Source: Humulus lupulus
Lineage: Eukaryota > Streptophyta > Magnoliopsida > Rosales > Cannabaceae
Assembly: GCF_963169125.1 (NCBI RefSeq)
Contig: NC_084794.1
Coordinates: 73,133,665 to 73,197,664 of the forward strand
DNA length: 64,000 bases
Reading direction: 5' to 3'
This document shows positions 45,982 through 57,368 of this stretch, piece by piece (position 1 is the first letter of the stretch; each line of letters opens with the position of its first letter). The translations under genes and the position numbers were made by a program. The notes beneath the pieces are model-generated. The model was not told the origin of the DNA and made no database searches. It saw nothing but the letters and a program-made list of their open reading frames with translations.

Positions 45982-48900
45982 ATGACTGACGGTCATCTCT
46001 TCAACAATATCTCCTTCGGAGGCCGAGGAGGCACTGTGAGTTCTTCTTCTTCTTCTTTATATATATATTTATATATATCGGAATTTAGAATTTCTGGGAT
46101 TTCGTTCAAAGATTTCATTTCGTTTCTCAGTGATGGTTTGAAACCCTAGTTTTGAGATTTTGATTCAATAGATTTTTTTTCCTGGAAAACATGCTGGTTT
46201 TGATATTTTGGTGTAGAAATGAATGACATCAGGGGAGTTCTGCCAATTTCGAAACCCTAATTAGTATAGAATCGTAATGGGGGTTCCTCTGAAGCTATCA
46301 TAGAATTGGATAGCAACGAAATTTTTTGGAGTGGGGACAGGGTTTTGTAGGTTAATATGTGTGGTTTCTCTTTAGTTTGTCGTGAAACCCTAATTCGTTG
46401 AGCGCAATTTTGGGCTTTTCAATTGATGATTTTTTCCCTTGCGTTTGTCTGAAGTGAGGAAGTCTTTTGTTTTCTTTTTTTCATTTTTCTGCCTACAACT
46501 CAAGTTCAGTTACATTTAGTCTGCGTTAATCATTGGCTAGCATATTGAAAGTGTCGTTGTTGAGGGAGTAGTTGTAATTGTATGAATTGAACTAAATATG
46601 ATTCAGAAAATTTTAGTAGTTTCGAAATATACGTGGGGTCTATTTGATTGCTAGGAGTACAGATGAGGTGTATGGATCCTTATTTTTTTTTAGAATCCCA
46701 ACCCAAGCCTATTGGTGAAGTTCTCTGGTGCAATGTGTGTGTTTTGGGGTGATAGAGCTTTGGTTCTGTTCATGTCATAGGGCAAGGAAATGATAAAAAC
46801 AGTTCCTAAATACTTTCATAACTGAATTTTTTCTTACAGAATCCGGGCCAGCTTAAAATATATTCTGGGGGCATTTTGTGGAAGAAACAAGGTGGTGGTA
46901 AAGCAGTTGAAGTTGATAAAGCTGACATTGTAGGGGTAACATGGATGAAGGTCCCAAGAACAAATCAACTTGGTGTTCGGATCAAAGATGGGTTGTACTA
47001 CAAGTTCTCTGGATTTCGTGACCAGGTCAGTGTTCATGGTATCTCTAATTATCACCTAATTGCATATCTATTTGGTGAGTTTTTTTTAACTATGTGAATT
47101 GTTTTTCTTTTTTCATTTGGGGTTGAATGATATAATTTTTACTCTTCAATTTATAGCCTCAAACACACTGTTAAGTTTTGGCCCTTAGTGTGAGTACATT
47201 GAGAAATATGAGTTGTGTAAACTTAACATGTTATTTCTTGTTCTGTGCATATCATGATTATCATTGACGGCTTTAAATTATAAATTATGGTAAAGTCTCT
47301 CTGAGTTGGTGGTGTTGATTTAAAAGTGTGCTAGTCTAACCTTGTTTGTTTTCTTCTATTGTAGGATGTCTCTAGTTTATCCACTTATTTTCAAAGTACT
47401 TGTGGATTTACTCCAGAGGAGAAGCAGCTTTCTGTAAGTGGCCGTAACTGGGGTGAAGTTGATTTAAGTGGTCAGTAACTTTCTCTTATATTTAGTTTTG
47501 TTGTCCCAAATAATAAATGTCTGATTTTTTCTTTCCTTTTATTTGGTGTAAAATCTGTTATTGGCAATGAAAAATTATTTTAAGGAAACACTTTTGTTAT
47601 TCAGATGATTGTTAACATGAATATATAAGTTGGTTCAGCGTCCAACAAATAAAGGTACATTTGTGAATGAGCATTTATTATTTGTCAAGTGATGTTTAAT
47701 GCAAGTTTCAGTGTCCAATGCAAGTTTAAGGTCGTCTAGTGATGTTTTAGATAAAGAATTTCCCCAAGTTTCAGCAAATTACGTGGTTTTTCTTGAGTAA
47801 CTAACTGCTAAGTGTTGTGATAGGAGTGGTAGTGATGATAATGATGGCGTTGTTTTCTTTTTCAGTGATTTCATAATCAATGCTTAAAAATGCTAGTGTA
47901 AGCCTCGAGGCATTTTGTCTTGCTAAGGCAAGGCTTAAGCCTCAATTCTTATATTAAAAATCTATTTTTTTATATTGTAAACTTCTAAACACTAATAATC
48001 AAAACTAATAAATTATAACAGTTAACACTACAAATTAAGGCAAAATTATATATATTTATATAAAATTATATATATAGTTAAATGTTTGAACTAGCAGCCT
48101 CAAGTGATTTCATGTGGTATTCTCTAACTAATGCCAGGATTTTATAAATAAATTACTATTATAGGCACAATTGTTTGGCCCTATACATAGAAAAGTCACT
48201 TTTGTTGCACCAACCTTAATAATGTAATTGTTATTGGACTAGTTTTTTTTGGGCACAACACTTCAAACAAGCCCAAAATAAGAATAATAAGTGAGGCATT
48301 AGCCTTGAGGCGCCCCTTTTTTGGGTGCCTCATACAGAGAGGTGTAAGCCTTAAGGCTGAAAGCCTCACTTTGAGGCAAGCCTCAAAAAAGCCTTTTAAA
48401 CATTGTTCATAATAACTAGAGTGTGATATCAACCTCTGGTGATAGGAGTTAAACTTTAAAGTTAGGAGGGGTTCTTCTATAATTTATTAGGAATTTCGTT
48501 TCTTCCATTCCTTTTTTTTTTTTCAAGTCTTCTACTTATTTTTGCAGGGAATATGCTGACATTTTTGGTTGGTGCCAAGCAAGCATTTGAGGTATCTTTG
48601 GCAGATGTCTCACAAACACAACTTCAGGGGAAAAATGATGTTATCTTGGAGTTTCACGTGGATGATACAACAGGAGCAAATGAGGTTTGTTGCTTAGATG
48701 TTACTTTAAATTCAATGCTTGTGCAAGTTTAATCTTCAATTAAAATGTTGACACAATTATTTTGCTTGCGATTGTCTATCTTCAATGATTACAGAAAGAT
48801 TCGTTGATGGAGATAAGTTTTCACATACCTAACTCCAACACTCAATTTGTTGGTGATGAAAACCGACCTCCTGCCCAGGTTAGATTGTGACTAGCTCACT

Positions 48901-51900
48901 ATTTTTGTGGTAGAATTGTTGACATTTATTTGATATTCAACCTCTTTCAATCAACTGGATGGCAGGTATTTCGTGACAAAATTATGTCAATGGCGGATGT
49001 TGGTGCTGGTGGTGAAGAAGCTGTTGTTACATTTGAGGGTATTGCTATCCTCACACCTAGGTATGCCTACTAAAACTTGAAGTAGAGATGTTTCTTGGTG
49101 CATATATCAGTTCGCACAAAAGCACCTGCTTTTGGTATGAAATTAAATTTGATCAAGTTCTTGCTTTATGTAGGGGGCGCTACAGTGTGGAACTTCATCT
49201 GTCATTCTTGCGGTTGCAGGGACAAGCAAATGACTTCAAAATTCAGTATAGCAGTGTTGTTCGCCTGTTTTTACTTCCCAAGGTATTATTCTTGGTTTCA
49301 GTAGCAGGGGTTCTGTGTGGAGCTGATTAAGTGTTTTATGCACGTTATCAAATTCTTCCTTACATTCTTGTTGTCCTTCTCTGGTAGCCTCTGCTCAATA
49401 ACCAGTCATTGCGATCTTAATTTTAACTACAGGGACTTTTTCTTTGTGCAGTCTAACCAGCCATTTACTTTCGTTGTTGTTACTCTTGATCCTCCAATCC
49501 GTAAAGGGCAAACTTTGTATCCACATATTGTTTTGCAGGTAGTGTTCATTCCATTATTTTAATCGTCATGATTGTGGTATTATTGTGTATTTTTATTAAT
49601 TTGTTACTTTTCTGTCATCTATAGTTTGAAACTGAAACTATAGTTCAGAGCGACCTATCAATGAGTGAGGATCTCTTGAATACCAAATATAAGGACAAGT
49701 TGGAACCATCTTATAAGGTAGGTATTGGCTTGATTTTGGTTTTAAACCAAAGATACATGCCATGTGTTGTATATGTTTGGTTGGGTGGATAGATTGAAAT
49801 ACCGTTTTTTTTCAAGGAAAATACAGTTTTAAATGTAACTAGCTTTTGACATTCATTTAATTAAATTAATAGGGACTCATTCATGAGGTATTCACCACAG
49901 TATTGCGTGGTTTATCTGGCGCTAAAGTTACAAAACCAGGAAAGTTCCGTAGTTGTCAAGATGGATATGCTGTTAAATCATCACTAAAAGCTGAAGATGG
50001 AGTTCTCTATCCCCTTGAGAAGAGCTTCTTTTTTCTACCTAAGCCTCCTACCCTTATTCTTCACGAGGAGGTATGGTTTTAAGGCTGTCTTTGTGTATGA
50101 TATATTGCTATTGCTGATCTATTCTGTATCCATTGGAAATCACTTGGAGTCTAACTGGTTTGGGTGTCTTCTAGATTGACTATGTGGAATTTGAAAGGCA
50201 TGCTGCTGGTGGCTCAAATATGCATTACTTCGATCTTCTTATTAGACTTAAAACGGAGCAAGAACATCTTTTTCGAAACATTCAGAGGAATGAGTACCAT
50301 AATCTTTTTGACTTCATGAGGTCAGTATGAAGACATCACTTTGATGATTATATCGAGGTTTTCAGTTTTAACTTTATCTTATGGCTATGATGCAGTGGAA
50401 AAGGTTTGAAGATCATGAATTTGGGAGATATTCGAACCACAGATGGCGTGGCATCTGTTCTTCATGATGAGGATGATGATGCTGTTGATCCACATCTTGT
50501 TCGTGTTAAGAATGAAGCTGGCGATGATGAGAGTGATGAAGAGGTGGGCTTTTATTCATTTAAAGTGTTGATGCGTTGTTATATCATTGCTGAAGAATGT
50601 AGTTTAGTTAGCTGGGGTATATCATTGAGGGCTTTTCCTAGTACTTTACAGTTTAGTGATTGTTTCAGAATGGCATATACTTATGCAGGTCCAACTTTTT
50701 TCTACACCTAAATGGTATATATATATATTTATGTATATGTTTTTTTCCTGATTTGGATTGGGGAAAAAAATACAAGAAAGGAACTATATAAGATGGTAGT
50801 AATATCAAGAAAACTAATGCATAGTTTCAAGACTTCGAAGTAACCATCATGTACATATTCCCAAATTATGGGTGGGATGGTTGTGCTTGTTTTAACGTCT
50901 CTCTTATCTTTTTCTTATGCTCTCTGATTGAGTATACACTAGCTGTGATTGTATGCTTGTCTGTCCACCACTGTTGGGTATCTCTTGATGTGCTAATCCA
51001 CTTAGTGTTCTTACACGGTGAACATTTTCAGGATGAAGATTTCGTTGCCGAAAAAGATGATTCAGGTTCTCCGACTGATGATTCTGGGGAAGATGATTCT
51101 GATGCTAGTGATAGTGGAGGAGAGAAAGAGGTATGGCATCTTTCCTTATTATTTGCATTATGTTTAAAGGTTCCCTTTAAAATCTTTGTTATTCTCAAAT
51201 AAACTAAATGGCCTTTTTCAGAAGCCCGTAAAAAAGGATACAAAAAAAGAACCTTCATCTTCCAAGGCATCTTCTTCCAAGAAGAAATCTAAAGACGGGG
51301 ATGAAGATGGGCCGAAGAAGAAAAAACAGAAGAAGAAAAAGGATCCAAATGCACCAAAAAGAGCAATGTCTGGCTTCATGTTCTTCTCACAGATGGAAAG
51401 GGAGGTGGGTTTGCATTCTAAATATCTGCCCCTATCTTCTATATTGATTTGAGTATTGGATGCATATTCCTTCTGCGTCAAACATATTGTCCCTCATTGT
51501 GGCCTGAACCTAGCAAGCTGGAGTGCTTCACTTCACCACATGCTATTGTATATATTTATCAAATGACAGACTGTTGCTGTCAATCCCGCAAGGCATTTTA
51601 TCTATATCTTTAATTAACACGTGAAAAGCTGCTTAGGCTAAGACGATAATTTTCACATTGATAGACTTTGTCCCTGGTCATGGGAACAAATTGATCACTA
51701 ACCATTATCTTTGTTGGCTGCAGAATGTGAAGAAAACCAACCCCGGAATTTCCTTTACCGAAGTGGGAAGAGTTTTAGGAGATAAATGGAAAAAGATGTC
51801 AGGTATGATACACGCTTTCAGATAGTTGATTTCATCTTCCCACATAATCCACTCCCCCTGTGCGACGGTCCAGTGACCAGTGAATGACATCTTTTGGTTG

Positions 51901-52166
51901 TGGGCCACCATTGTTGTGTGGCCCCCTAAACCAACGCTGTGGGAGTTGATTTGATGCTCCCAGTCGCTTTTTGGTCAGTTATACATCTTACATTGTGGTC
52001 ACATCATCACAAATACCATTTTTCTTTTCTATGCGCAGTGGAGGAGAAGGAACCCTTTGAAGCCAAGGCTCGCCAAGATAAAAAACGCTACAAGGACGAA
52101 ATTAGTGGATACAAGAACCCACAACCAATGAAGGTAGACTCGGGGAATGAATCAGACACCGAATAG
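45982..52166 (+). CDS. SSRP1: SSRP1, HMG-box subunit of the FACT histone chaperone (16 exons)
   Basis: FACT (SSRP1 with SPT16) loosens and rebuilds nucleosomes during transcription and replication in the nucleus. Exons: 45982-46035, 46840-47025, 47365-47470, 48548-48684, 48795-48878, 48966-49060, 49174-49282, 49452-49538, 49625-49717, 49873-50070, 50175-50320, 50396-50543, 51032-51130, 51222-51404, 51724-51802 and 52039-52166. All introns are GT-AG and the frame is open throughout, giving 643 residues, close to the 646 or so of the Arabidopsis protein. Visible parts: N-terminal domain (GRNWGEVDL), the SSRP1/POB3 middle domain ([39 protein letters not shown]), an acidic stretch at about 457-514, a lysine-rich linker, one HMG box at about 555-624 ([20 protein letters not shown]) and a short acidic tail ending NESDTE. 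The start is fixed by [17 protein letters not shown], the usual plant N-terminus. Intron 3 contains a MITE. It appears functional. Confidence 0.97.
47878..48405. mobile_element. hAT-type MITE in intron 3 of SSRP1
   Basis: A 528-bp element flanked by perfect 8-bp duplications TTCATAAT (47870-47877 and 48406-48413). Its termini are imperfect inverted repeats, CAATGCTTAAAA at the left and the complement of TTTTAAACATTG at the right. Sub-terminal copies of GCCTTGAGGC and AAGCCTC words occur at both ends. It has no coding capacity. The 8-bp duplication points to the hAT superfamily. Confidence 0.82.
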
Positions 52167-53615
52167 AATCCATTACCCTACCTTTTGATCAAGTCTTATA
52201 TTCCAAATGGGTCGGTCCCCCATTTTGGGTTTAAACAATTGATTAAATGTATTTATACACTATTTTTCGGTTAATATCTTAAAAAGATTACTAAGTTAAT
52301 TCCCTTTCCTCCCTTGCTTATGGTCATCTTTTCTAAGAAACATATCGTTGGAAGTTACTTAAAAGCGTCGCAGGCACTTGGTGTTTTGTTTAGTTTGTTA
52401 TTAGCATTTGGGACCTAAAGAAATTAGATGATAAATATATTTGCAGCGTACTATCAAATTTGCAATTTGTAGTTTAGAATTAGATCGAGTCCTCGTTGAT
52501 TCATTCGGCTTTTTGTTATGAATGAGAGCATTCAAGGTTCATTCATTGCTCATCTCTATTTTCAAAGGGGAAACTATAATCAGAGATTACAATAGACCTT
52601 GTGCGTAAAAGAGATTGAAAGATAAATAATCTCTGTTGCCAATGTTATTCTTTAAATTTAACAATTATGTTTTCTCTTAATAAAGTAAAGTAAAATTCAA
52701 TTAAAAGGAAATACTTGTGGCACTTTTTACTGAAAAGTGTAGTTTTCCATTGTTTTTGGTGATGATCTTGAAATTATGCTTACTTTTTCAATCTAAGCAT
52801 ACAAATCGATAAATATTATGGTAGTAATTATAATTGAATGGGCAAATCAATATGTTTATGTAATTAAGCAAAGCTGAAATTGCAGTTACTTATGTAGTGA
52901 ATAGTGATGTTAGGAATAGTGTGTTTCAAGATTGCTAACGAATCAGAGACATTGCCATCTGTACTGGAATAATTATGTGTAGGACTAGGAGCATATGTTC
53001 TAAGCTGGATGCAAAATCTTTTTGGTATTCCTCGTTTCCTCTCTTTTATAATAGCGGTTAATTTAGTTTGATTATTCTCTTCAGCACTAGTAGATTACAC
53101 GACTAGCTTTGTAATAATTGAATCATTAATAATATAAATAGATGTATTATGAAGCTGTAAAAACTGCTTCGCCAAAATGGATTACATTTATGTCAAGTTC
53201 TTGATGAAACATTTCTAAGTCTACCAGAATATAACTACAGGCTTGTTCGTACATCCATATTCCAATGTACATCAGTACTCATTTTATGCCCATTCATGTC
53301 TTTGCGTATAAAAAAATTAACTTCAAAGAGTTTTATCGATTACGTCTTGAAGATTTTGTGTAACCCAAATCTTGTCCCTCTGTCTTCAACTGATTAAAAA
53401 AAACAAACAAACGAAAATAGAAACAAACAAACGAACATGGACTTTAAAACAAAACAAAAAAATAAATAAGTAAAAATTCCTTTTAAGCCTTCACATACTC
53501 CTCCTACAGTCCAAAGCAAAGGCATTTTTAATGCCACCTTTTCCACTCGGCTGATCTTTTCAACATATTTGTGCTGATATTTTTAGAGGAATTAAAAGTT
53601 AATAATAGATATCTT
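52167..53615. other. Convergent intergenic region between SSRP1 and pectate lyase
   Basis: It contains the 3' UTR of SSRP1 at the left and that of the pectate lyase gene at the right, both AT-rich. A possible polyadenylation word AATAAA occurs near 53460. I see no gene, transposon termini or RNA gene here. Confidence 0.6.
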
Positions 53616-55446
53616 CTAGCATTTCTTGCCGATCTTGCAGTTAAGGGCACCTGCAAAGCGTGTAAGCCTAGTGACAAAAGTACCAGGCTTGGCCTTGATC
53701 ATGTCACGTCTGCCGAATGGCCTTCTCTTGCTGGGATTTCCTGATTGAATAAAGAAAGCTCCGTTCATCATTAGATCTCCCTCTGATCTCCATGTCCATG
53801 TCTTCCATTCCGACTCACCAGCATAGTCCCTCTTGGTCACCTGTATGTATACATTATATATATTACACAGAACAATTAAAATCTTAAGCACAGACGACTT
53901 GGCATAATTTTTCATTATGCCAGAATTTTTTTGGTTCTACTTACTTGTTTAGCAGCAGTGTTGGGAGGGGCTATGAAGCGGTTTCCTTCGCTAATAATGG
54001 TGGGATGTGAGCTTCCACCAATGGCGTACATGAGCCAGTGAGTGTAGTCGTTGTTGACCACATGGAAGAAACCCCATCTGCACCTTGGCATCCTCTGAAC
54101 AAGTCCTCTTCCGAAATGGTTGAACGCCACTGTCACTTGCATAATCTTGTCCCCTTCAAAGCTGTCACTAGCACCAAAAAGCATCACCTGCGCATCCAAT
54201 GCATGATACTTTTCTTAAGTCTTCTTTGCAAGCAAAACTATACATGTACGCATCATTGTCGGAGAAAAAAATGCTTCTAATAATTTAGCTATGAATGTTA
54301 TAAGCTAAGTTGTCCAACACTTATATGTGTGGTTGAATTTAAAATCGGACCACACTAATTATAATTAAATAATTAGTGTCCGGCACCATCAACCACCCGT
54401 AACATATCACCAAGTGTTGAGCAGCTTAAGCAACCTTATAACAACACTCTAATTTATTGCATGATATGAAATAATAAATAATACTCAAGGTGTGAAAGTG
54501 AATTACATCATTGTGATGAGTAAAGTGGGAATTCGAAATGGTGATGGCAGTAGAACCTTGGATGACATCAATGAGGCCATCCTGACAACGGTACATGGAA
54601 ATGTGATCAAGCCAAATGTTGGTCGATCCAAAGATGGAAATCCCATCTCCATCAGCAACCGTACGGAACCCAATGTGATCCACAGAGTCTCTAATCATGC
54701 CACCATTACTGGACACAATGTCGTGTATGCGCAGCCCATGGATGATCACATTTTGAGCGAACTGAATTGTAATCCCAGCGCCAAAGGCAATGTGGACATT
54801 GGCTCCGCGCCCGTCGATGGTCTTGTGGCTCGTGATTAGCAGCTCCTGAGACAGCCTGATGATCATGCTGCGTGAGAAAAAGATCCACAACGGCTTCTTC
54901 TGGATCACGGCGTGGCGCAGAGTCCCCGGTTTCGGGTTCTGAACGTCATTGTCGGACGGATCGTTGACGATGTAGTACTTCCCGCGCATACCTCCTGTGG
55001 TCTTCCTACCAAAGCCAAGAACACATTGAGCCAAGCGCTTACGGTTGTTGGCCCAATTCTTCTTGCAACGCCAGCACCTGTCAATGGGGTTTGTGGCCAA
55101 GCAAGGACCAAAGTACCTCTTGAGTTCCCTCCTTGTACTGTTGGACCCCTCTGTCACCCTGCCATGCATACGTTAAAGGACGTTAACATAACATATCATA
55201 ACAAAACATAACAGATAAGATATGTAATAATGGTTTGGTGTATACGAACTTGTTAACTTCATAGTTCAACTTTTCTGTAACTTCTTCTGGGTTGGGCTCA
55301 TAGGCACTAAGGGCAGCTTTCTTGGAAGCTTCAGCTCGTTTCTGCCATGACTCGTCGAATTCGCCTATATGGGCTAGCAGGGTTGGAATTAGGACCAAAA
55401 AAGAAATGAAAAAAATCAAGCCAAGTTTTGTTATTGCTGATACCAT
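53616..55446 (-). CDS. Pectate lyase (PL1 family), secreted, four exons
   Basis: Pectate lyase cleaves de-esterified pectin in the cell wall by calcium-dependent beta-elimination. Exons on the minus strand are 55446-55250, 55158-54507, 54187-53945 and 53840-53616, with GT-AG introns, giving 438 residues. The chosen start gives [20 protein letters not shown], a clear signal peptide. An in-phase ATG at 55497 would add 17 residues. Features: the N-terminal domain ([20 protein letters not shown]), the calcium-site region ([19 protein letters not shown]), [16 protein letters not shown], and the catalytic arginine region [20 protein letters not shown] at about residues 314-333. The C-terminus is NCKIGKKC, matching the basic cysteine-containing end of the family. 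It is complete and open. It is convergent with SSRP1 and has no functional link to it. Confidence 0.95.
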
Positions 55447-55497
55447 TTTTTTTGGCTGTTGTGTGGTACTTTGTTTTTCTTTGATTATTGTGGCCAA

Positions 55498-56138
55498 GGT
55501 CCTGTTATCAAGTTGGCCTTGCCAGACCGGACCGATTAGACCAATGTAAAAGTATTGATTTTACTCACAACATGGTAATATTGTCACGGTCTTAAGGCTA
55601 GGCAAGAGAATGTTGGAGGGCGGTGGTTAAATAGTTACACCAGATAAGTTTTAGTGATACTAAAATTACATTTATAACTTTCGTAAAAAGAGGAGAGCCA
55701 TTCTCTTAAAATGGATTGGCAGTTTTGAAACATTTTGTTAGAAATGTGTGGAAAAGGTTCAACTAGAGGAATGACATGAAATCGTCGGTCTATAATATCG
55801 GTCTACTTCTCTGTCTGCTAGCAAATATTGTATACACATCATTTACATTTTAATGTCTCTGAAAAAATAATAATAAATAAATAAAACACAAGTCAAATCT
55901 TCTTCCTCTACTTTTAGCAATTATTTTCAAAGCAGCCACGTTAAAAGTAAATAATCTATTTTATTTTCTTAAATTTCCTTTCATCTAAGGCAATAAACAG
56001 TTCAATTACTCATTCCTTTAATCCTTTTTCGAGTTTGTATACAAATGGGAAAATCTTTAATATCTAGTCCAAAAAAGGAAAGTTTTAGTCACTTTGTTTT
56101 TTTTTTTTTAAATTAGGAGCATATATAGGTTGTATTGG
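55498..56138. other. Upstream region of the pectate lyase gene
   Basis: This is AT-rich sequence with no gene. It should contain the promoter on the minus strand. A weak TATA-like ACTATTTAACC lies near 55627-55637, but it is not decisive. The region ends at the target duplication TGTATTGG (56131-56138) of the hAT-like element. Confidence 0.45.
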
Positions 56139-56194
56139 TAGGCATGTAAATGGGGCGGGTCTGCCCCGCCCCGCCCCGCTCCTGCCCCGCCCCG

Positions 56195-57368
56195 TGTCAC
56201 GGGCTGACATTTCGACAGCGGAAATGCCCGTGCGGCACCTTGACTCCTCTGAGCCAAGGTCAGCCTTCCAACCATTCGAATAACAATGGGCACATTTTTC
56301 GCGCGACCGTGTGCCTCTGCACACTTCCGTCTCTCGAACAACTCTCGCTGAGTCATGCTCTCAAGCATCTATGAGTGCAATCATGCATCAAGGCTATCTA
56401 GCCAAGACACTCACACTGTCCATAGGTTCTCACTATGGCGAGGCAAATCCCAACACCGATGCCCACCCAGACATTCGCAAGTCAAGGTAGCATGTGTGGC
56501 CAAGAGCCAACACCAAGCTGACGTGCCAACACCTCTCATCATGCCCCATTCGATACTATCCAATTAGCTCACATCACAGACCAAGGACTCCCATAAGTCC
56601 ATGGTCCAATCCTCAAGGCACCATACCATCATGCATGTTGGCAGGCCCTTGAGACTGGCTGCCAGACTAGTAGCACACACTGGACCTCTGTCCTGCTCAA
56701 GCATAGTGCACCCTCCAATGGTTGCATGCTAACAAGTCCCACGAATGACTTCCCGTGCCATCTCGTGTAGAGATTCATGGCCATGGCGTGCCACGACATC
56801 TCTTGAAGGTTTGGGCCACATTCCATGTAAGCGGCATCCCAGCAAGCCAAGGGAACCGTACCCTTAAACCTCTGGCAGCACACTTCGACGCACTACCGGG
56901 GCGGCCCGATAATGTCCATGAGTACTCCTACTCATGGAGACATATGAGTCCCCTCGTGGTCCTCATATGCCCGCCCTACTAGTCCTCCCAACTAGTAGTA
57001 GCTCACTTGACGCACCTGCGCCAGGGGGTGGTGGAGAGTTGACACCAGGTGCTCCCCCTACAAAGAGCCTTCTGAGCTTTTAGCCTTCTACCAGGAACAT
57101 ATATGATTTTTGCTTGGGAGACATATTTGGCTTCCAGCTCACCAATTCTCCGAATCTCCCAAATCCGATCATACCATTGCGTTCATTGACCCTTCAATAT
57201 GGAACCTACCAAGTCCCGTCCATTTCCGGGCAATATTGAAGATATTTACGAAAATGCCACTACCGTACAAACTAGGTATCAGCATGCTCACCAGCCTGCA
57301 CCCTCGCATGCGCATCTGACTGAGCGCCATCCTAGCTTGTAACATGCCCTAAAGGCTGGCATGTTACA
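56195..57368 (-). repeat. 3' LTR of the LARD-like element
   Basis: On the plus strand it reads TGTCACGGGCTGAC to GGCATGTTACA. The outer end on the minus strand folds as TGTAACATGCC (57338-57348) with GGCATGTTACA (57358-57368). It has the same length as the partner LTR. Confidence 0.88.

Noticed and set aside
50406..50711. Open frame running from SSRP1 exon 12 into the next intron
   Set aside because: The GT donor at 50544 and the acidic continuation in exon 13 match the SSRP1 family. The extension is intronic read-through.
54492..54839. Open frame on the plus strand opposite pectate lyase exon 2
   Set aside because: It is a mirror of a strongly conserved coding exon and has no recognisable protein motif.
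56108..56982. Several open frames in the LARD-like LTR, duplicated at 60042-60916
   Set aside because: They are near-identical because they lie in the two LTRs, occur on both strands and resemble no protein.
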